Shown in pieces: positions 47,422 through 56,555 of a stretch of DNA of 64,000 bases. The position numbers were made by a program, and so were the translations under genes. Positions within the stretch are counted from its first letter, which is position 1. Each line of letters opens with the position of its first letter. The stretch is taken from assembly GCF_023015765.1 (NCBI RefSeq), contig NZ_JALKAL010000007.1:1-64000 (forward strand), in the 5' to 3' direction. This DNA is from Ornithinimicrobium sp. F0845. Its GTDB lineage: Bacteria > Actinomycetota > Actinomycetes > Actinomycetales > Dermatophilaceae. The notes beneath the pieces are model-generated. The model was not told the origin of the DNA, made no database searches, and saw only the letters and a list, made by a program, of their open reading frames with translations.

Positions 47422-50400
47422 GTGCGTACCACTTCCCCGGGAAAGCGAGCGCGGATCGCCGCGTTCGCCGCCTCCGCGGTCGTCGTATCGCCACTGGCGA
47501 TCGGGACCATGTCGGCGCAGGCCGACGAGGTCCCCGAGCTCCAGCTAGGCGAGACGAAGACCTATATCGTGCAGCTGGCCGACGACCCGCTGGTCGCCTT
47601 TGACGGGGGTCATGGGCTGACCGGCACCGCCCCCAAGGAGGGCGAGAAGGTCGACGTCAACAGCGCGGCCGCTGCCGCCTACACGGACTTCTTGGCCGCC
47701 CAGCGCGCCGAGGTGCTCGCGTCGGTCGGTCTGAGCAAGTCCGACCTGGTGACCACCTACGAGGTGGCGCTGAACGGCTTCGCCGTGAAGATGAACGGCG
47801 CCGAGGCGATCCACATGAAGAGGGCGCCGGGTGTCCTCAACGTCTGGGAGGACGAGGTCCGCTACGCCGACACCGTCCAGACCCCGGACTACCTGGGCCT
47901 CTCCGGTGAGACCGGCGTCTGGGCCGAGCAGTTCGGTGGGGTCAACAACGCCGGTGACGGGGTCATCGTCGGTGTCATCGACACCGGCATCGACCCCAAC
48001 AACCCGAGCTTCGACCCGACCGGCATGCCTGCGGCTCCTGCGGACTGGGAGGGCATCTGCCAGGAGAGTGGCGTCGACGAGGGCGGCGACTTCGAGTGCA
48101 ACAACAAGATCATCGGCGCCCGCTGGTATGGCACGGAATTCGGCAACGACGTGATCCCCTCGGAGTACGAGTCCGCGCGTGACCGCAACGGTCACGGCTC
48201 GCACACCGCCGGCACCGCCGCCGGCAACAACGGCGTTGACATGAGCATCCTGGGCGCCGACCTGGGCACCGGCTCGGGCATGGCCCCGAGGGCCCACATT
48301 GCCGTCTACAAGGGTCTCTGGCAGACCGAGGACGGTCGCGGCTCCGGCGCCACCGCTGGCCTGGTCCAGGGCATCGACGACGCCGTCGCCGACGGTGTCG
48401 ACGTCATCAACTACTCGGTGTCCGGCTCCTCGCAGTACGTCGTGAGCGCGGACGAGGTCGCTTTCATGTTCGCCGCCGACTCGGGCATCTTCGTCTCCAC
48501 CTCGGCCGGCAACTCCGGTGACACCGTTGGTGTCTCCTCGGTGGCCCACAACGCCCCGTGGACGATCACCGTCGCGGCCAGCACCCACAACCGGGGCGCC
48601 CTGAACAGCGTCACCCTGGGCAACGAGGTGACCTACGACGGCGTCGGCTACGGCGGACCGCTCGAGTCGACCGCCCTGGTCGACGCCGAGTCGATCCCGG
48701 CCACTGGCATTCCCGCCAGCGAAGCCAACCTCTGCGCCCCGGGCTCCGTGGACGACGCCGAGGCCGCAGGCAAGATCGTGGTCTGCACCCGTGGCGCCTA
48801 CGCCCTGGTCGACAAGGCCGACGAGGTCATCAATAGCGGTGGTGCGGGCATGATCCTGATCAACGACCCGGCGGGCGCCGGCGGTCAGAACGCCATCATC
48901 TACGGTCTCCCCGCGACTCACCTGTTGGCGGAAGATGGCGTCGAGGTCAAGGCGTACGCCGCTAGCGAGGGTGCGACCGCCTCGATCTCCGCGACGACCC
49001 CGACAGAGGTCAACGCGCCGGAGATGGCTGCCTTCTCGTCGTTCGGCCCGGCGATCGCTGGTGGCGGCGACTTGCTCAAGCCGGACATCACGGGTCCTGG
49101 TGTCGACGTCGCGGCGGCCTACCACGGCGACTACGAGACCGGTGAGCCCACGTTCAACCAGATCTCCGGCACGTCGATGTCGGCCCCCCACATCGCCGGT
49201 CTCGGTGCGCTGATGAAGCAGAAGTACCCCGACTGGAGCCCGATGGCCATCAAGTCAGCCATGATGACCACCGCACGGGACACGGACGACTCCGGTGGTC
49301 CGATCCAGCGTGGCGGCGCCGACGCCAGCCCGCTCGACTTCGGTGCCGGTGAGGTCCAGCCTGCCCCGTCCTACAACCCGGGTCTGGTCTATGACTCCGA
49401 CCTCACCGACTGGGCGGCCTACGCCTGCGCCATCGGTCAGCTGGAGCTGGCGTTCGTGCCCGGGACCTGCGATAGCTTCCCGGTGATCGACCCGAGCGAC
49501 ATGAACTACCCGAGCATCTCGATCGGCGACCTGCCGGGCCGGCAGACGGTCACCCGCACGGTGACGGACGTGACCGGTGCCGGCGGCACCTACACGTTCG
49601 ACATCGACGCCCCGGCCGGCACCACCGTCAGCGTCTCCCCGGAGACCCTGACGGTCGAGCCGGACGGCTCGGCGACCTACACGGCGACCATCACCGCCAC
49701 CGAGGACGCGGTGATGGGTGAGTGGACGTTCGGTCAGCTGCGACTGGTCAGCGATGACGTCACGGTGGAGAGCCCGATCGCGGTTCGTCCGCTAGACGTC
49801 GGTGCACCCGGCGACCTGCTCGGTGAGGGCCCCTCGGGCAGCATCGACTACCAGGTCACCCCGGGCTTCAACGGGACCCTGGACACCGACATCGACGGGC
49901 TGATCCCCTCGTCCGCGACGCCGGTCGAGGTCATCTCGGACGGCCCGTCCGGCGGTCCTGGCTTCGCGGATCACGTCGAGACGATCACGGTGCCTGAGGG
50001 CACCAGGACCCTCCGGGTCTCGATCTACGACTCGGAGATCACCCCGTCGGGGACAGACATGGACCTGTTCCTGGCGACGTCGGCGGGCGCGGTCATTGCC
50101 CAGAGCGCTGCCGGTGGCTCGGACGAGAGCATCACGCTGCACGACGTCCCGGCCGGCACCTACCTCGTGGCACTCGACTACTGGAACGGCGCAGCCGGTG
50201 CCGCGGCGAACATGCCGCTGCACGTCTGGTCGGTGACCGACGCCGACGAGGGCAACATGACTGTCTCTCCGGAGTCGTCGCCCGCCTCTATCGGCGAGGC
50301 GCTCGACCTCACGGTGAGCTGGAGCGGTCTGTCGGCCAACACCCGCTACCTGGGCAACGTCAACTACGTCAACACCGGTGAGGTGGTCGGCAAGACCGTC

Positions 50401-51366
50401 GTCCAGGTCGACGTGGCTGACGCAGGAGACGTCGCGGTCGACCGTGTCTACGGCGAGAGCCGCTACGGCACGGCCGCGGCGATCGCGGCGGAGTACCCCG
50501 AGGGTGCTGACACCGTCTACGTCGCCTCCGGCCAGGCCTTCGCCGACGCCCTCACGGGTTCGGCGGCTGCGGGCTCCGGCATCACGCCGGGCGGCAAGCT
50601 CATGACCACGCCTGACGGCCAGGCGGCCCCGGTGCTGCTGGTCCAGCAGGACCGGATCCCGCTGGACACCCAGGCGGCGCTGACCGCGCTCAGCCCGAGT
50701 AACGTCGTCGTCCTCGGTGGCACGGCTGCCGTGTCGGCCGGTGTCGAGGCTGACCTCGGCGCCTACGGCACGGTCTCCCGCATCGGTGGCGTGGACCGCT
50801 ACGAGACTGCTGCGCTGCTGGCGCAGGAGTTCACCGGCGTGTCCAAGGTCTACGTCGCCGTCGGCGAGGGCAACAACTTCGCTGACGCGCTGTCGGCCTC
50901 GGCCCTGGCCGGGTCCGAGGGTGTCCCGGTGCTGCTCACCAAGAGCGGTCACGCCCCCAACTCCCTGCTCGACGCGCTCGACGCGCTCGCGCCGGCCGAG
51001 GTGGTCGTGATCGGTGGCGAGGGCGCCGTGTCCGGGTCCGTGGCCGACCAGGTGGGCGCGACCTCGCGTCTGGCTGGTGTCGACCGCTACGCGACCAACG
51101 CGGAGATCACGGCGGCCTACCCGGCCGACGTGGCCCAGGCCTTCGTCGCTTCCGGTCAGAACTGGCCGGACGCCCTGTCCGGCGCCGCACTGGCCGGCTA
51201 CATGGACGCGCCGATGGTGCTGACCAAGGCCAACGCGCTGCCGAACGTCACCGTGACCGAGCTCAACCGGCTCTCGCCGGCCGCGGTCACCCTGTTCGGT
51301 GGCACCGGTGCGGTCAGCCAGGATGTGGAGGACGCGCTCAACGCGTTGCTCCCCAGCTGGCAGTGA
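47422..51366 (+). CDS. Large secreted S8 serine peptidase with PA domain and CW-binding type-2 repeats
   Basis: 1314 residues from a GTG start. Signal peptide 1-34 (basic N-region, SAQADE); I9-type propeptide about 46-150. The S8 catalytic domain has Asp187 (VGVIDTGIDPNNPSFD), His258 (RNGHGSHTAGTAAG) and Ser585 (ISGTSMSAPHIAGL). A PA domain is inserted at about 405-530 (GKIVVCTRGAYALVDKADEV). Residues about 690-790 form an fn3-like domain and about 810-1000 a PPC/beta-sandwich region. Residues 1006-1314 are three CW-binding type-2 repeats (GESRYGTAAA, GGVDRYETAA, AGVDRYATNA). It is an exported, wall-associated protease resembling streptococcal C5a-peptidase-like subtilases. A terminator follows at 51419. 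Confidence 0.94.
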   Translation: MRTTSPGKRARIAAFAASAVVVSPLAIGTMSAQADEVPELQLGETKTYIVQLADDPLVAFDGGHGLTGTAPKEGEKVDVNSAAAAAYTDFLAAQRAEVLASVGLSKSDLVTTYEVALNGFAVKMNGAEAIHMKRAPGVLNVWEDEVRYADTVQTPDYLGLSGETGVWAEQFGGVNNAGDGVIVGVIDTGIDPNNPSFDPTGMPAAPADWEGICQESGVDEGGDFECNNKIIGARWYGTEFGNDVIPSEYESARDRNGHGSHTAGTAAGNNGVDMSILGADLGTGSGMAPRAHIAVYKGLWQTEDGRGSGATAGLVQGIDDAVADGVDVINYSVSGSSQYVVSADEVAFMFAADSGIFVSTSAGNSGDTVGVSSVAHNAPWTITVAASTHNRGALNSVTLGNEVTYDGVGYGGPLESTALVDAESIPATGIPASEANLCAPGSVDDAEAAGKIVVCTRGAYALVDKADEVINSGGAGMILINDPAGAGGQNAIIYGLPATHLLAEDGVEVKAYAASEGATASISATTPTEVNAPEMAAFSSFGPAIAGGGDLLKPDITGPGVDVAAAYHGDYETGEPTFNQISGTSMSAPHIAGLGALMKQKYPDWSPMAIKSAMMTTARDTDDSGGPIQRGGADASPLDFGAGEVQPAPSYNPGLVYDSDLTDWAAYACAIGQLELAFVPGTCDSFPVIDPSDMNYPSISIGDLPGRQTVTRTVTDVTGAGGTYTFDIDAPAGTTVSVSPETLTVEPDGSATYTATITATEDAVMGEWTFGQLRLVSDDVTVESPIAVRPLDVGAPGDLLGEGPSGSIDYQVTPGFNGTLDTDIDGLIPSSATPVEVISDGPSGGPGFADHVETITVPEGTRTLRVSIYDSEITPSGTDMDLFLATSAGAVIAQSAAGGSDESITLHDVPAGTYLVALDYWNGAAGAAANMPLHVWSVTDADEGNMTVSPESSPASIGEALDLTVSWSGLSANTRYLGNVNYVNTGEVVGKTVVQVDVADAGDVAVDRVYGESRYGTAAAIAAEYPEGADTVYVASGQAFADALTGSAAAGSGITPGGKLMTTPDGQAAPVLLVQQDRIPLDTQAALTALSPSNVVVLGGTAAVSAGVEADLGAYGTVSRIGGVDRYETAALLAQEFTGVSKVYVAVGEGNNFADALSASALAGSEGVPVLLTKSGHAPNSLLDALDALAPAEVVVIGGEGAVSGSVADQVGATSRLAGVDRYATNAEITAAYPADVAQAFVASGQNWPDALSGAALAGYMDAPMVLTKANALPNVTVTELNRLSPAAVTLFGGTGAVSQDVEDALNALLPSWQ

Positions 51367-51386
51367 CTCCACGGAGGTGAGCAGAC

Positions 51387-51452
51387 GCCGGTGACCCACC
51401 GGCCCTGACACCACCAGGACGGGCCCATCCCCCTCACGGGGGGTGGGCCCGT
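51387..51452 (+). terminator. Double hairpin terminator after the large S8 peptidase gene
   Basis: A small GCCGGTG/CACCGGC hairpin at 51387-51403 precedes the main stem 51419-51452, whose arms ACGGGCCCATCCCCC and GGGGGGTGGGCCCGT pair with at most one imperfection, followed by TCCGTTGT. Confidence 0.8.
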
Positions 51453-51539
51453 TCCGTTGTGCGGGTGTCAAACGCCCCTCGTTCCCCTTCGTCCCCACGT
51501 CGCGACCGTCCCGAAGCGGCGCTAGCGTTGGGAGACGGC

Positions 51540-51797
51540 ATGGTGGACCTGACCGCGAGCCCTTACCTGGCGCTGACGACGTTCCGTCGCGACGGCGGAC
51601 CCGAGCTCGCAGGCACCGCCCGGGTGCTGCCCGACGACCGCTCCCGCGCCGCGCGACGGGCGTTGGGGCGTAAGTACGGCTGGCGGTTCCAGTGGTTCCG
51701 GCTCGTGCTCCTGCTCAGCCGGGCGCGGAAGCGCGGCGGGCGTCCTGTCCTGGTGGCGGTCGACCTCGAACGGCCTGGGCGGGCGGGGGTCGGTTGA
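51540..51797 (+). pseudogene. PPOX-type flavin/F420 reductase with an internal deletion
   Basis: 85 residues. The start TASPYLALTTFRRDGG matches the first strand of PPOX-class F420-dependent reductases. The text then jumps directly to PELAGTARVLPDDRSRAARR and ALGRKYGWRFQWFRLVLLLS, the C-terminal third of the same family. About 50 central residues that form most of the barrel and the cofactor site are missing, but the frame is kept. It is translationally coupled to the hydrolase (TGATG overlap), which may be why the frame has survived. Probably non-functional as an oxidoreductase. Confidence 0.6.
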
Positions 51798-52912
51798 TGG
51801 GCAGCTACTTCTGGGCAGTGGTGGTCGTCGCGGTCTACACCCTGGTGGGCCTGCGCCCGCTGCACGGGCCGCTGCCGCTGGGGGCGGTCAGCGGGATGCT
51901 CGGCTACCTGATCGACGAGCTGCCGTTCCTGGCGATCTACTGGCTCGTCGGCTGGAGCGTGGTCATCGTCGTCGCGGGCGACCCCGGCACGGTGCAGTGG
52001 GTCACCCTCGGCATCGCTGGGCTGACGGTGCTCGGCCTGCTCGAGATCATCCGCCGCGCGGCACTGACCGGACCGGCCGTCCGGACCACGCTGGCGCACG
52101 ACCTGGGCAGGACGCCGCCGGCACGATCCTGGCTCCGCCGGTGGTGCCGGATCCTGCTGGCGCCGGTGCCGCTGTTCGACCCCAGGGTGGAGCGGACCGC
52201 CAACCTCTCCTACGGCGACGCCGGCCGCCGGCACCGCCTCGACCTCTACCATCGGCGGGGCGGCCACGAGCCCGGCGCGCCGGTCCTGATCCACTTCCAC
52301 GGCGGGCACTTCCGGACCGGCGGGAAGAGCCGCGAGGCACGACCCCTGCTGCACCGCTTCGCCCGCCGGGGCTGGGTGTGCGTCAGCGCCGCCTATCGGC
52401 TCGGTGCGGCAGGGGCGTTCCCGCGCTCGCTGGTCGACGCCAAGGCGGTGGTCGCGTGGGTGCGACGTCACGCGCAGGAGTATGGCGTCGACCCTTCCGT
52501 GGTCGTCGTGGCGGGCAGCTCCGCCGGAGCCCACCTGGCGTCGATGGTCGCGCTCACCCCCGACGAGCCCGCGTTCCAGCCGGGCTTTGAGGACGAGGAC
52601 ACTTCCGTCGCCGGTGCCGTCTGCCTCTACGGCTTCCTCGGGGAACGGGACCCGTCGTCGGCGCTGCCGTCGTCGCCGACGGCCTACCTGGGGCCGGACG
52701 CCCCGCCGTTCTTCGTCGCCCACGGCACCGACGACACGCTCGTCCCAGTGGCCTGGGCCCGTCGCTTCGTGGATCGGCTGCGTCGGGCGTCGACCAACCA
52801 GGTCGCCTACCTGGAGCTGCCGGGCGCGCAGCACTCCTTCGACAACTTCCACTCCCTGCGCTTCGAGCAGGTGGTGGACGCGATCGAGGTCTTCACGGAC
52901 GAGGTCTGCTGA
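51797..52912 (+). CDS. Membrane-anchored alpha/beta hydrolase
   Basis: 371 residues from an ATG at 51797 that overlaps the preceding stop by one base. About three N-terminal membrane segments (to about 80) are followed by an esterase/lipase domain: HFHGGHFRTGGKSREARPLL (HGG oxyanion motif), VVVAGSSAGAHLASMVALTP (nucleophile Ser in GSSAG), the acidic residue in HGTDDTLVPVAWA and the His in LPGAQHSFDNFHS. This is the hormone-sensitive-lipase/carboxylesterase type found in membrane-bound actinobacterial esterases. A paired-motif array lies 58 bases after the stop. Confidence 0.87.
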   Translation: MGSYFWAVVVVAVYTLVGLRPLHGPLPLGAVSGMLGYLIDELPFLAIYWLVGWSVVIVVAGDPGTVQWVTLGIAGLTVLGLLEIIRRAALTGPAVRTTLAHDLGRTPPARSWLRRWCRILLAPVPLFDPRVERTANLSYGDAGRRHRLDLYHRRGGHEPGAPVLIHFHGGHFRTGGKSREARPLLHRFARRGWVCVSAAYRLGAAGAFPRSLVDAKAVVAWVRRHAQEYGVDPSVVVVAGSSAGAHLASMVALTPDEPAFQPGFEDEDTSVAGAVCLYGFLGERDPSSALPSSPTAYLGPDAPPFFVAHGTDDTLVPVAWARRFVDRLRRASTNQVAYLELPGAQHSFDNFHSLRFEQVVDAIEVFTDEVC

Positions 52913-52970
52913 GACCGGGCCGCAGGTGGAGTGCCTGGAGCGGATGTGCCTGAGCTGCTGCGGAGCGCCT

Positions 52971-53022
52971 GCAAAACCTCCCCAAGAATGCGTGGAGGGC
53001 GTGCAAAACCACTACAAGAATT
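52971..53022 (+). repeat. Paired 20-bp A-rich motif, array 4
   Basis: GCAAAACCTCCCCAAGAATG (52971-52990) and GCAAAACCACTACAAGAATT (53003-53022), 32 bp apart start to start. Unit 1 has the CTCCCC form and unit 2 the CACTAC form. The second unit contains the stop codon of the opposing DUF2891 gene. Confidence 0.8.
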
Positions 53023-54019
53023 GGTGGGTGGTGGCGAGCAGGAGGAAGCTCACCAGCCAGTGGGTCGCCATGAAGTCGCCGTCGGTCACGTGGGGCAGGA
53101 CGGCCGCGACCTGGGTGTCGGCGGACTGCCGCAGTATGTCGGCGCGAGGGCCGGGCAGCGACGTCGCCAGGGCGCGGAGCTGCCAGGCGCGGGAGAGCGC
53201 GAGGCCGAGCAGGTGGGCGCACTGCCCGTCGGTCGGGTCCAGGACCGTGGGCGGCTCGAGCAGGTGCTGGTGGGCGCCCTCGCCGAGGCCGGGCAGGAAG
53301 GCCTCCAGCCACGGCACGAAGTCCTCGGCCAGGACCACCTGCATGAGGGCCGCCTCGGTGAGCGCCGGGGAGAGGAAGTCGCTGCCGGACGGCTCGTCCG
53401 CCGTGCTGGCCGGCCCGTCGTCGGCGAACCAGTCGCGGGCCCGGGCGGCGACCGCGGCCACGACGTCCTCCCGTCCCAACTCGCCGTAGGCACTGTGGAG
53501 CAGCAGCAGCGCGAAGGCGTCGTTCTGGTGCTTGCCGTGCCGGATCGGGTAGGCCTGGCGCGGCAGCCAGGCCAGCACGTGGTCCGCGATCGTGTCGAGC
53601 AGCGGGGCCATGGCGGCCGACCAGGCGGGTTCCCCACGCACCGCGGCCCCGAGCATCGCAGCCCACGCCCAGCCGTAGGGCCGCTCGAAGGCCGGACGCT
53701 CCCGCAGGTAGGCCGCCTCCACGGCCAGGTGCTCGACAGTGAGACGCGCGTCCAGGAGCTCCCGAGCGGCCTGCGCCTCACGTCCCGATGCCGCCCCCGG
53801 CACCTCGGGACGCCGCCCGAGAAGCTGCACCAGGGACCACTGCATGTGGACCGACGAGTGCCAGTCCAGTGCACCGTGGAAGCTGGGATGGAGGCGCTGC
53901 GGGGTGATGTCGGTGTCGTCCGGGCCGGTGGCGACGTGGCCGGAGACATAGGGATAGGGCGTGTTCAGGACGTCGACCGCGACGGTGAGCAGGTGGCGGT
54001 CGAGCAGCTCGTGATCCAT
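53012..54019 (-). CDS. DUF2891 family protein
   Basis: 335 residues from an ATG at 54019. The family pattern includes DRHLLTVAVDVLNTPYPYVS, HPSFHGALDWHSSVHMQWSL (a His-rich core), RPYGWAWAAMLGAAVRGEP, IRHGKHQNDAFALLLLHSAY and THWLVSFLLLATTHQFL at the end. These proteins are predicted to adopt an alpha-alpha barrel, but their substrate is unknown. The last codons and the TAG stop are provided by the second unit of motif array 4, so the natural C-terminus may have been altered when that sequence arrived. Confidence 0.85.
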   Translation of the reverse strand: MDHELLDRHLLTVAVDVLNTPYPYVSGHVATGPDDTDITPQRLHPSFHGALDWHSSVHMQWSLVQLLGRRPEVPGAASGREAQAARELLDARLTVEHLAVEAAYLRERPAFERPYGWAWAAMLGAAVRGEPAWSAAMAPLLDTIADHVLAWLPRQAYPIRHGKHQNDAFALLLLHSAYGELGREDVVAAVAARARDWFADDGPASTADEPSGSDFLSPALTEAALMQVVLAEDFVPWLEAFLPGLGEGAHQHLLEPPTVLDPTDGQCAHLLGLALSRAWQLRALATSLPGPRADILRQSADTQVAAVLPHVTDGDFMATHWLVSFLLLATTHQFL

Positions 54020-54323
54020 GTGCCCATCCTGCCCTCCGAAGCCAGTGTGACCAGGGTCACAGGGCGTTCGTGCAACGGCCCCGGTGTGCGCGACGTCTGT
54101 TTGGTATACGGGCCTGGGGCAAGGCCCGCAGGGTGCTGGGGACCTCCTCGGAGGGAGCACCGCGGGGATCAGGGGCAGGGGCGCCGGCGCAGGGGGCCGG
54201 CGCCCCTCCTCCCTGTCCGGGACGGGACGGACCCTGTTCGAGACGGAACAGACCCCTGCGGGACGGAACGGAGCGGGCCGCCCACACGTCATACACTCGG
54301 GACCCGACGAGAGGTGAACGAGG
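54020..54323. other. Divergent 304-bp gap with hairpins and GGACGG repeats
   Basis: Upstream region of both the DUF2891 gene and the lipoprotein gene. It contains the perfect hairpin at 54178, CTGTTC/GAACAG (54234-54251), and several GGACGGGAC/GACGGAAC repeats between 54220 and 54275. TTGGTATACG near 54100 is the only AT-rich spot that could be a -10. There is no gene. Confidence 0.5.
54178..54206. repeat. Perfect 11-bp-arm hairpin upstream of the lipoprotein gene
   Basis: GGGGCGCCGGC (54178-54188) and GCCGGCGCCCC (54196-54206) with a 7-base loop. It lies about 120 bases before the lipoprotein ATG and could be a terminator for an upstream transcript or a leader structure. Confidence 0.65.
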
Positions 54324-54890
54324 ATGACCATCATGCGACTGCGTGCCGCGGCACCGCTGCTGGCGCTGACGATTGCCCTGGGGCTGGGGGGCTGCGGCAC
54401 CGAGGCCGACGACCCGGCCGGGGGCACGGGGACAGAGACGACCAGCGAGGCCGGTGACGACAGCACGGCGACCGACGACGCCCCGACGACCGAGGAGCCT
54501 ACGATGACCCCGACCCCGACCGACCCGGCTGACCCGACCGGCGGCACCGCGCTGCCCACCGGACCGGTCAGCGACGAGATCATCGCCCGCGACAACGTGC
54601 AGGCGGCCATCGCGGACCTGGCCGAGCGGGAGGGTGTCGACGCCGGGCAGGTGAGCGTGGCCGGCTTCACGGCCGTCACGTGGAACGACGGCAGCATCGG
54701 CTGCCCGGAGCCGGGGATGATGTACACCCAGGCCCTGGTGCCCGGCCACATGCTCGTCCTCGAGCTGGACGGGCAGTTCTTCAGTTATCACTCGGCCGAC
54801 CGGGGCAGCCAGGAGGGTGTCTTCAACTACTGCGCGAACCCCAAGATCCCCACCAACCTCGGACAGGACGGCCCGGGCGCCACGATGTGA
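54324..54890 (+). CDS. Small lipoprotein of unknown function
   Basis: 188 residues. A signal peptide ends in LGLGGCGTEA (lipobox Cys about 24). A Thr/Asp/Pro-rich linker (about 28-85, TTEEPTMTPTPTDPADPTGG) precedes a compact domain of about 100 residues: NVQAAIADLAEREGVDAGQV, VSVAGFTAVTWNDGSIGCPE, GMMYTQALVPGHMLVLELDG and FFSYHSADRGSQ. The VTWNDGSIGCP...MYTQ..VPG pattern occurs in many small exported proteins of actinobacteria and cyanobacteria without known function. It is transcribed alone, upstream of the third CW-binding gene. Confidence 0.8.
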   Translation: MTIMRLRAAAPLLALTIALGLGGCGTEADDPAGGTGTETTSEAGDDSTATDDAPTTEEPTMTPTPTDPADPTGGTALPTGPVSDEIIARDNVQAAIADLAEREGVDAGQVSVAGFTAVTWNDGSIGCPEPGMMYTQALVPGHMLVLELDGQFFSYHSADRGSQEGVFNYCANPKIPTNLGQDGPGATM

Positions 54891-55097
54891 CCAGGGGGCC
54901 GTGTCCGGGGCGCCCCGTCCATCTGCAGACTGACGATCACGTAGTCCCACAGGCTGATTCAGCACATCGTCGCTGGTGGAGGGGTGCGCAAAAGTACCCA
55001 TTGACGGTTCCGCTGATCGGCGGGAGTCTGGGAGCGCGCCGACGGGCACCCGTGGCGGGAAAACCTGCCTACCCGTGGCGCACCCCTGGAGGGAACC

Positions 55098-56555
55098 ATG
55101 GCGCCACATCGCAGCCGCCTGTCCGCACCACCCACGACCCGACCCGATCACCGCAGATGGCGCCCCATCGCCGCGATCGGTGCCGCGGGTCTGCTGGCCG
55201 TCGCAGCGGCCGTCCCCGCCTCGGCGGTAGACCTCGGTGACTGGGACGTCACCGGAATCCAGTTCGTCAACGTCGACTGCTCCCGCAACGAGTATGTCGT
55301 GGACCTCACCCTCACCGGCACCACCGATGACGGCGGCGGTTTCGACAAGGTGATCGTCTCCGTCTGGGATGACCAGGTGGAGAAGGACGCTCGGACCCTC
55401 GAGGTCCCGGTCGGGTCGACCGTCGACCGCACCGCCTTCCTGTCCTTCGTGGGGACCTACGGCTCCGGCGCGCCGGGCGTCGGGATCTATGTCTACGAGG
55501 CGGACTCGGCCGGCACGCAGGGCTCGCTCATCGACTACATCGACCCGTTCTATCCCGAGGACCAGGAGGGTCCGTGCGACTTCGACGTCGAGCGGATCGG
55601 CGGCCCGGACCGGATCGCGACGGCCGCGCTGCTGGCGCAGCGGTTCATCGTGGCCGACACCGTCGTGGTGGCCAAGTCCACGGACTACCCGGACGCCCTG
55701 ACCGCGGCGCCGCTGGCCGACCAGGAGGCCGGCCCGCTGCTGCTCACCAAGCCGACGCACCTGCCGAGCGCGACCGCCGCGGAGATCACCCGGTTGCAGC
55801 CCACCACCGTCATCGTGGTCGGCGGCACCGCCTCGGTCAGCCAGGACGTGGTCGACGACATCCAGGACCTGGCGCCCGGGGCGACCATCGAGCGCCTCTA
55901 CGGCTCCGACCGCTACGGCACGGCCGCGGCGGTGGCCGCCGAGATCACCCAGGACAGCACGCAGCAGGTCTTCCTGGCCACCGGCCAGGGCTTCCCGGAC
56001 GCGCTCGTGCTGAGTGCCCTGGCCGCCCGCGAGAACGCCCCGCTCGTGCTCGCCAAGGCCGACTCGCTGCCGGCCGCCACGGAGGCCTTCCTGGAGTCGA
56101 CGACCTATGACGACCTGTATGCCGCGGGCGGCACCATGGTGCTCAGCGACGCAGTGGTCGACGAGGCCGCCATGATCGGCGGTGCCACCGCCACCCGCTA
56201 CTCAGGCGCGGACCGCTATGAGACCGCGGCCGACGTGCTCGCGCAGTTCCCTGCCGAGGGCAAGGTGATGGTCGCCACGGGCGAGGAGTTCGCTGACGCA
56301 CTCACCGCCGTCCCGGTGGCGGGCCGGACGGGCGCGGGCATCGCGCTGTCCCGACCCGACTCGGTGCCGGCGAGTGTCATGACGGAGATCGAGCGGTTGA
56401 CCGACGGGTTCTCCTACCCGCTGGTCAGCATCGTCGGCGGCGAGGCCGCGCTCAGCTCGGACGTCTACGACCAGCTGCTGGCGCTGTTCCCCGTCTCGGC
56501 ACCGCCGGAGCCGGCAGCACCGGGCAGTATGTCGAGCAACAACCCTCAGGAGTGA
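55098..56555 (+). CDS. Exported cell-wall-binding type-2 repeat protein
   Basis: 485 residues. The long, basic N-region signal peptide is cleaved near PASAVD (about 44). Residues 45-160 form an unrecognised beta-rich domain (WDVTGIQFVNVDCSRNEYVV). Residues about 164-470 are three CW-binding type-2 repeats: GGPDRIATAALLAQRF, YGSDRYGTAAAVAAEI and SGADRYETAADVLAQF, each with VxVVGG- or AAGG-type strands. There is no catalytic domain, so it may be a surface adhesin or scaffold. AGGGAA precedes the ATG. A strong hairpin follows at 56596. Confidence 0.88.
   Translation: MAPHRSRLSAPPTTRPDHRRWRPIAAIGAAGLLAVAAAVPASAVDLGDWDVTGIQFVNVDCSRNEYVVDLTLTGTTDDGGGFDKVIVSVWDDQVEKDARTLEVPVGSTVDRTAFLSFVGTYGSGAPGVGIYVYEADSAGTQGSLIDYIDPFYPEDQEGPCDFDVERIGGPDRIATAALLAQRFIVADTVVVAKSTDYPDALTAAPLADQEAGPLLLTKPTHLPSATAAEITRLQPTTVIVVGGTASVSQDVVDDIQDLAPGATIERLYGSDRYGTAAAVAAEITQDSTQQVFLATGQGFPDALVLSALAARENAPLVLAKADSLPAATEAFLESTTYDDLYAAGGTMVLSDAVVDEAAMIGGATATRYSGADRYETAADVLAQFPAEGKVMVATGEEFADALTAVPVAGRTGAGIALSRPDSVPASVMTEIERLTDGFSYPLVSIVGGEAALSSDVYDQLLALFPVSAPPEPAAPGSMSSNNPQE

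Noticed and set aside
49792-51498. 568-codon frame antisense to the CW-binding repeats of the large peptidase
   Set aside because: Shadow frame rich in Arg, Val and Gly; the repeats on the plus strand are unmistakable.
54324-54751. Extension of the DUF2891 frame upstream to 54751
   Set aside because: Similarity begins at the ATG at 54019; upstream residues are Pro/Ser/Arg-rich antisense of the lipoprotein gene.
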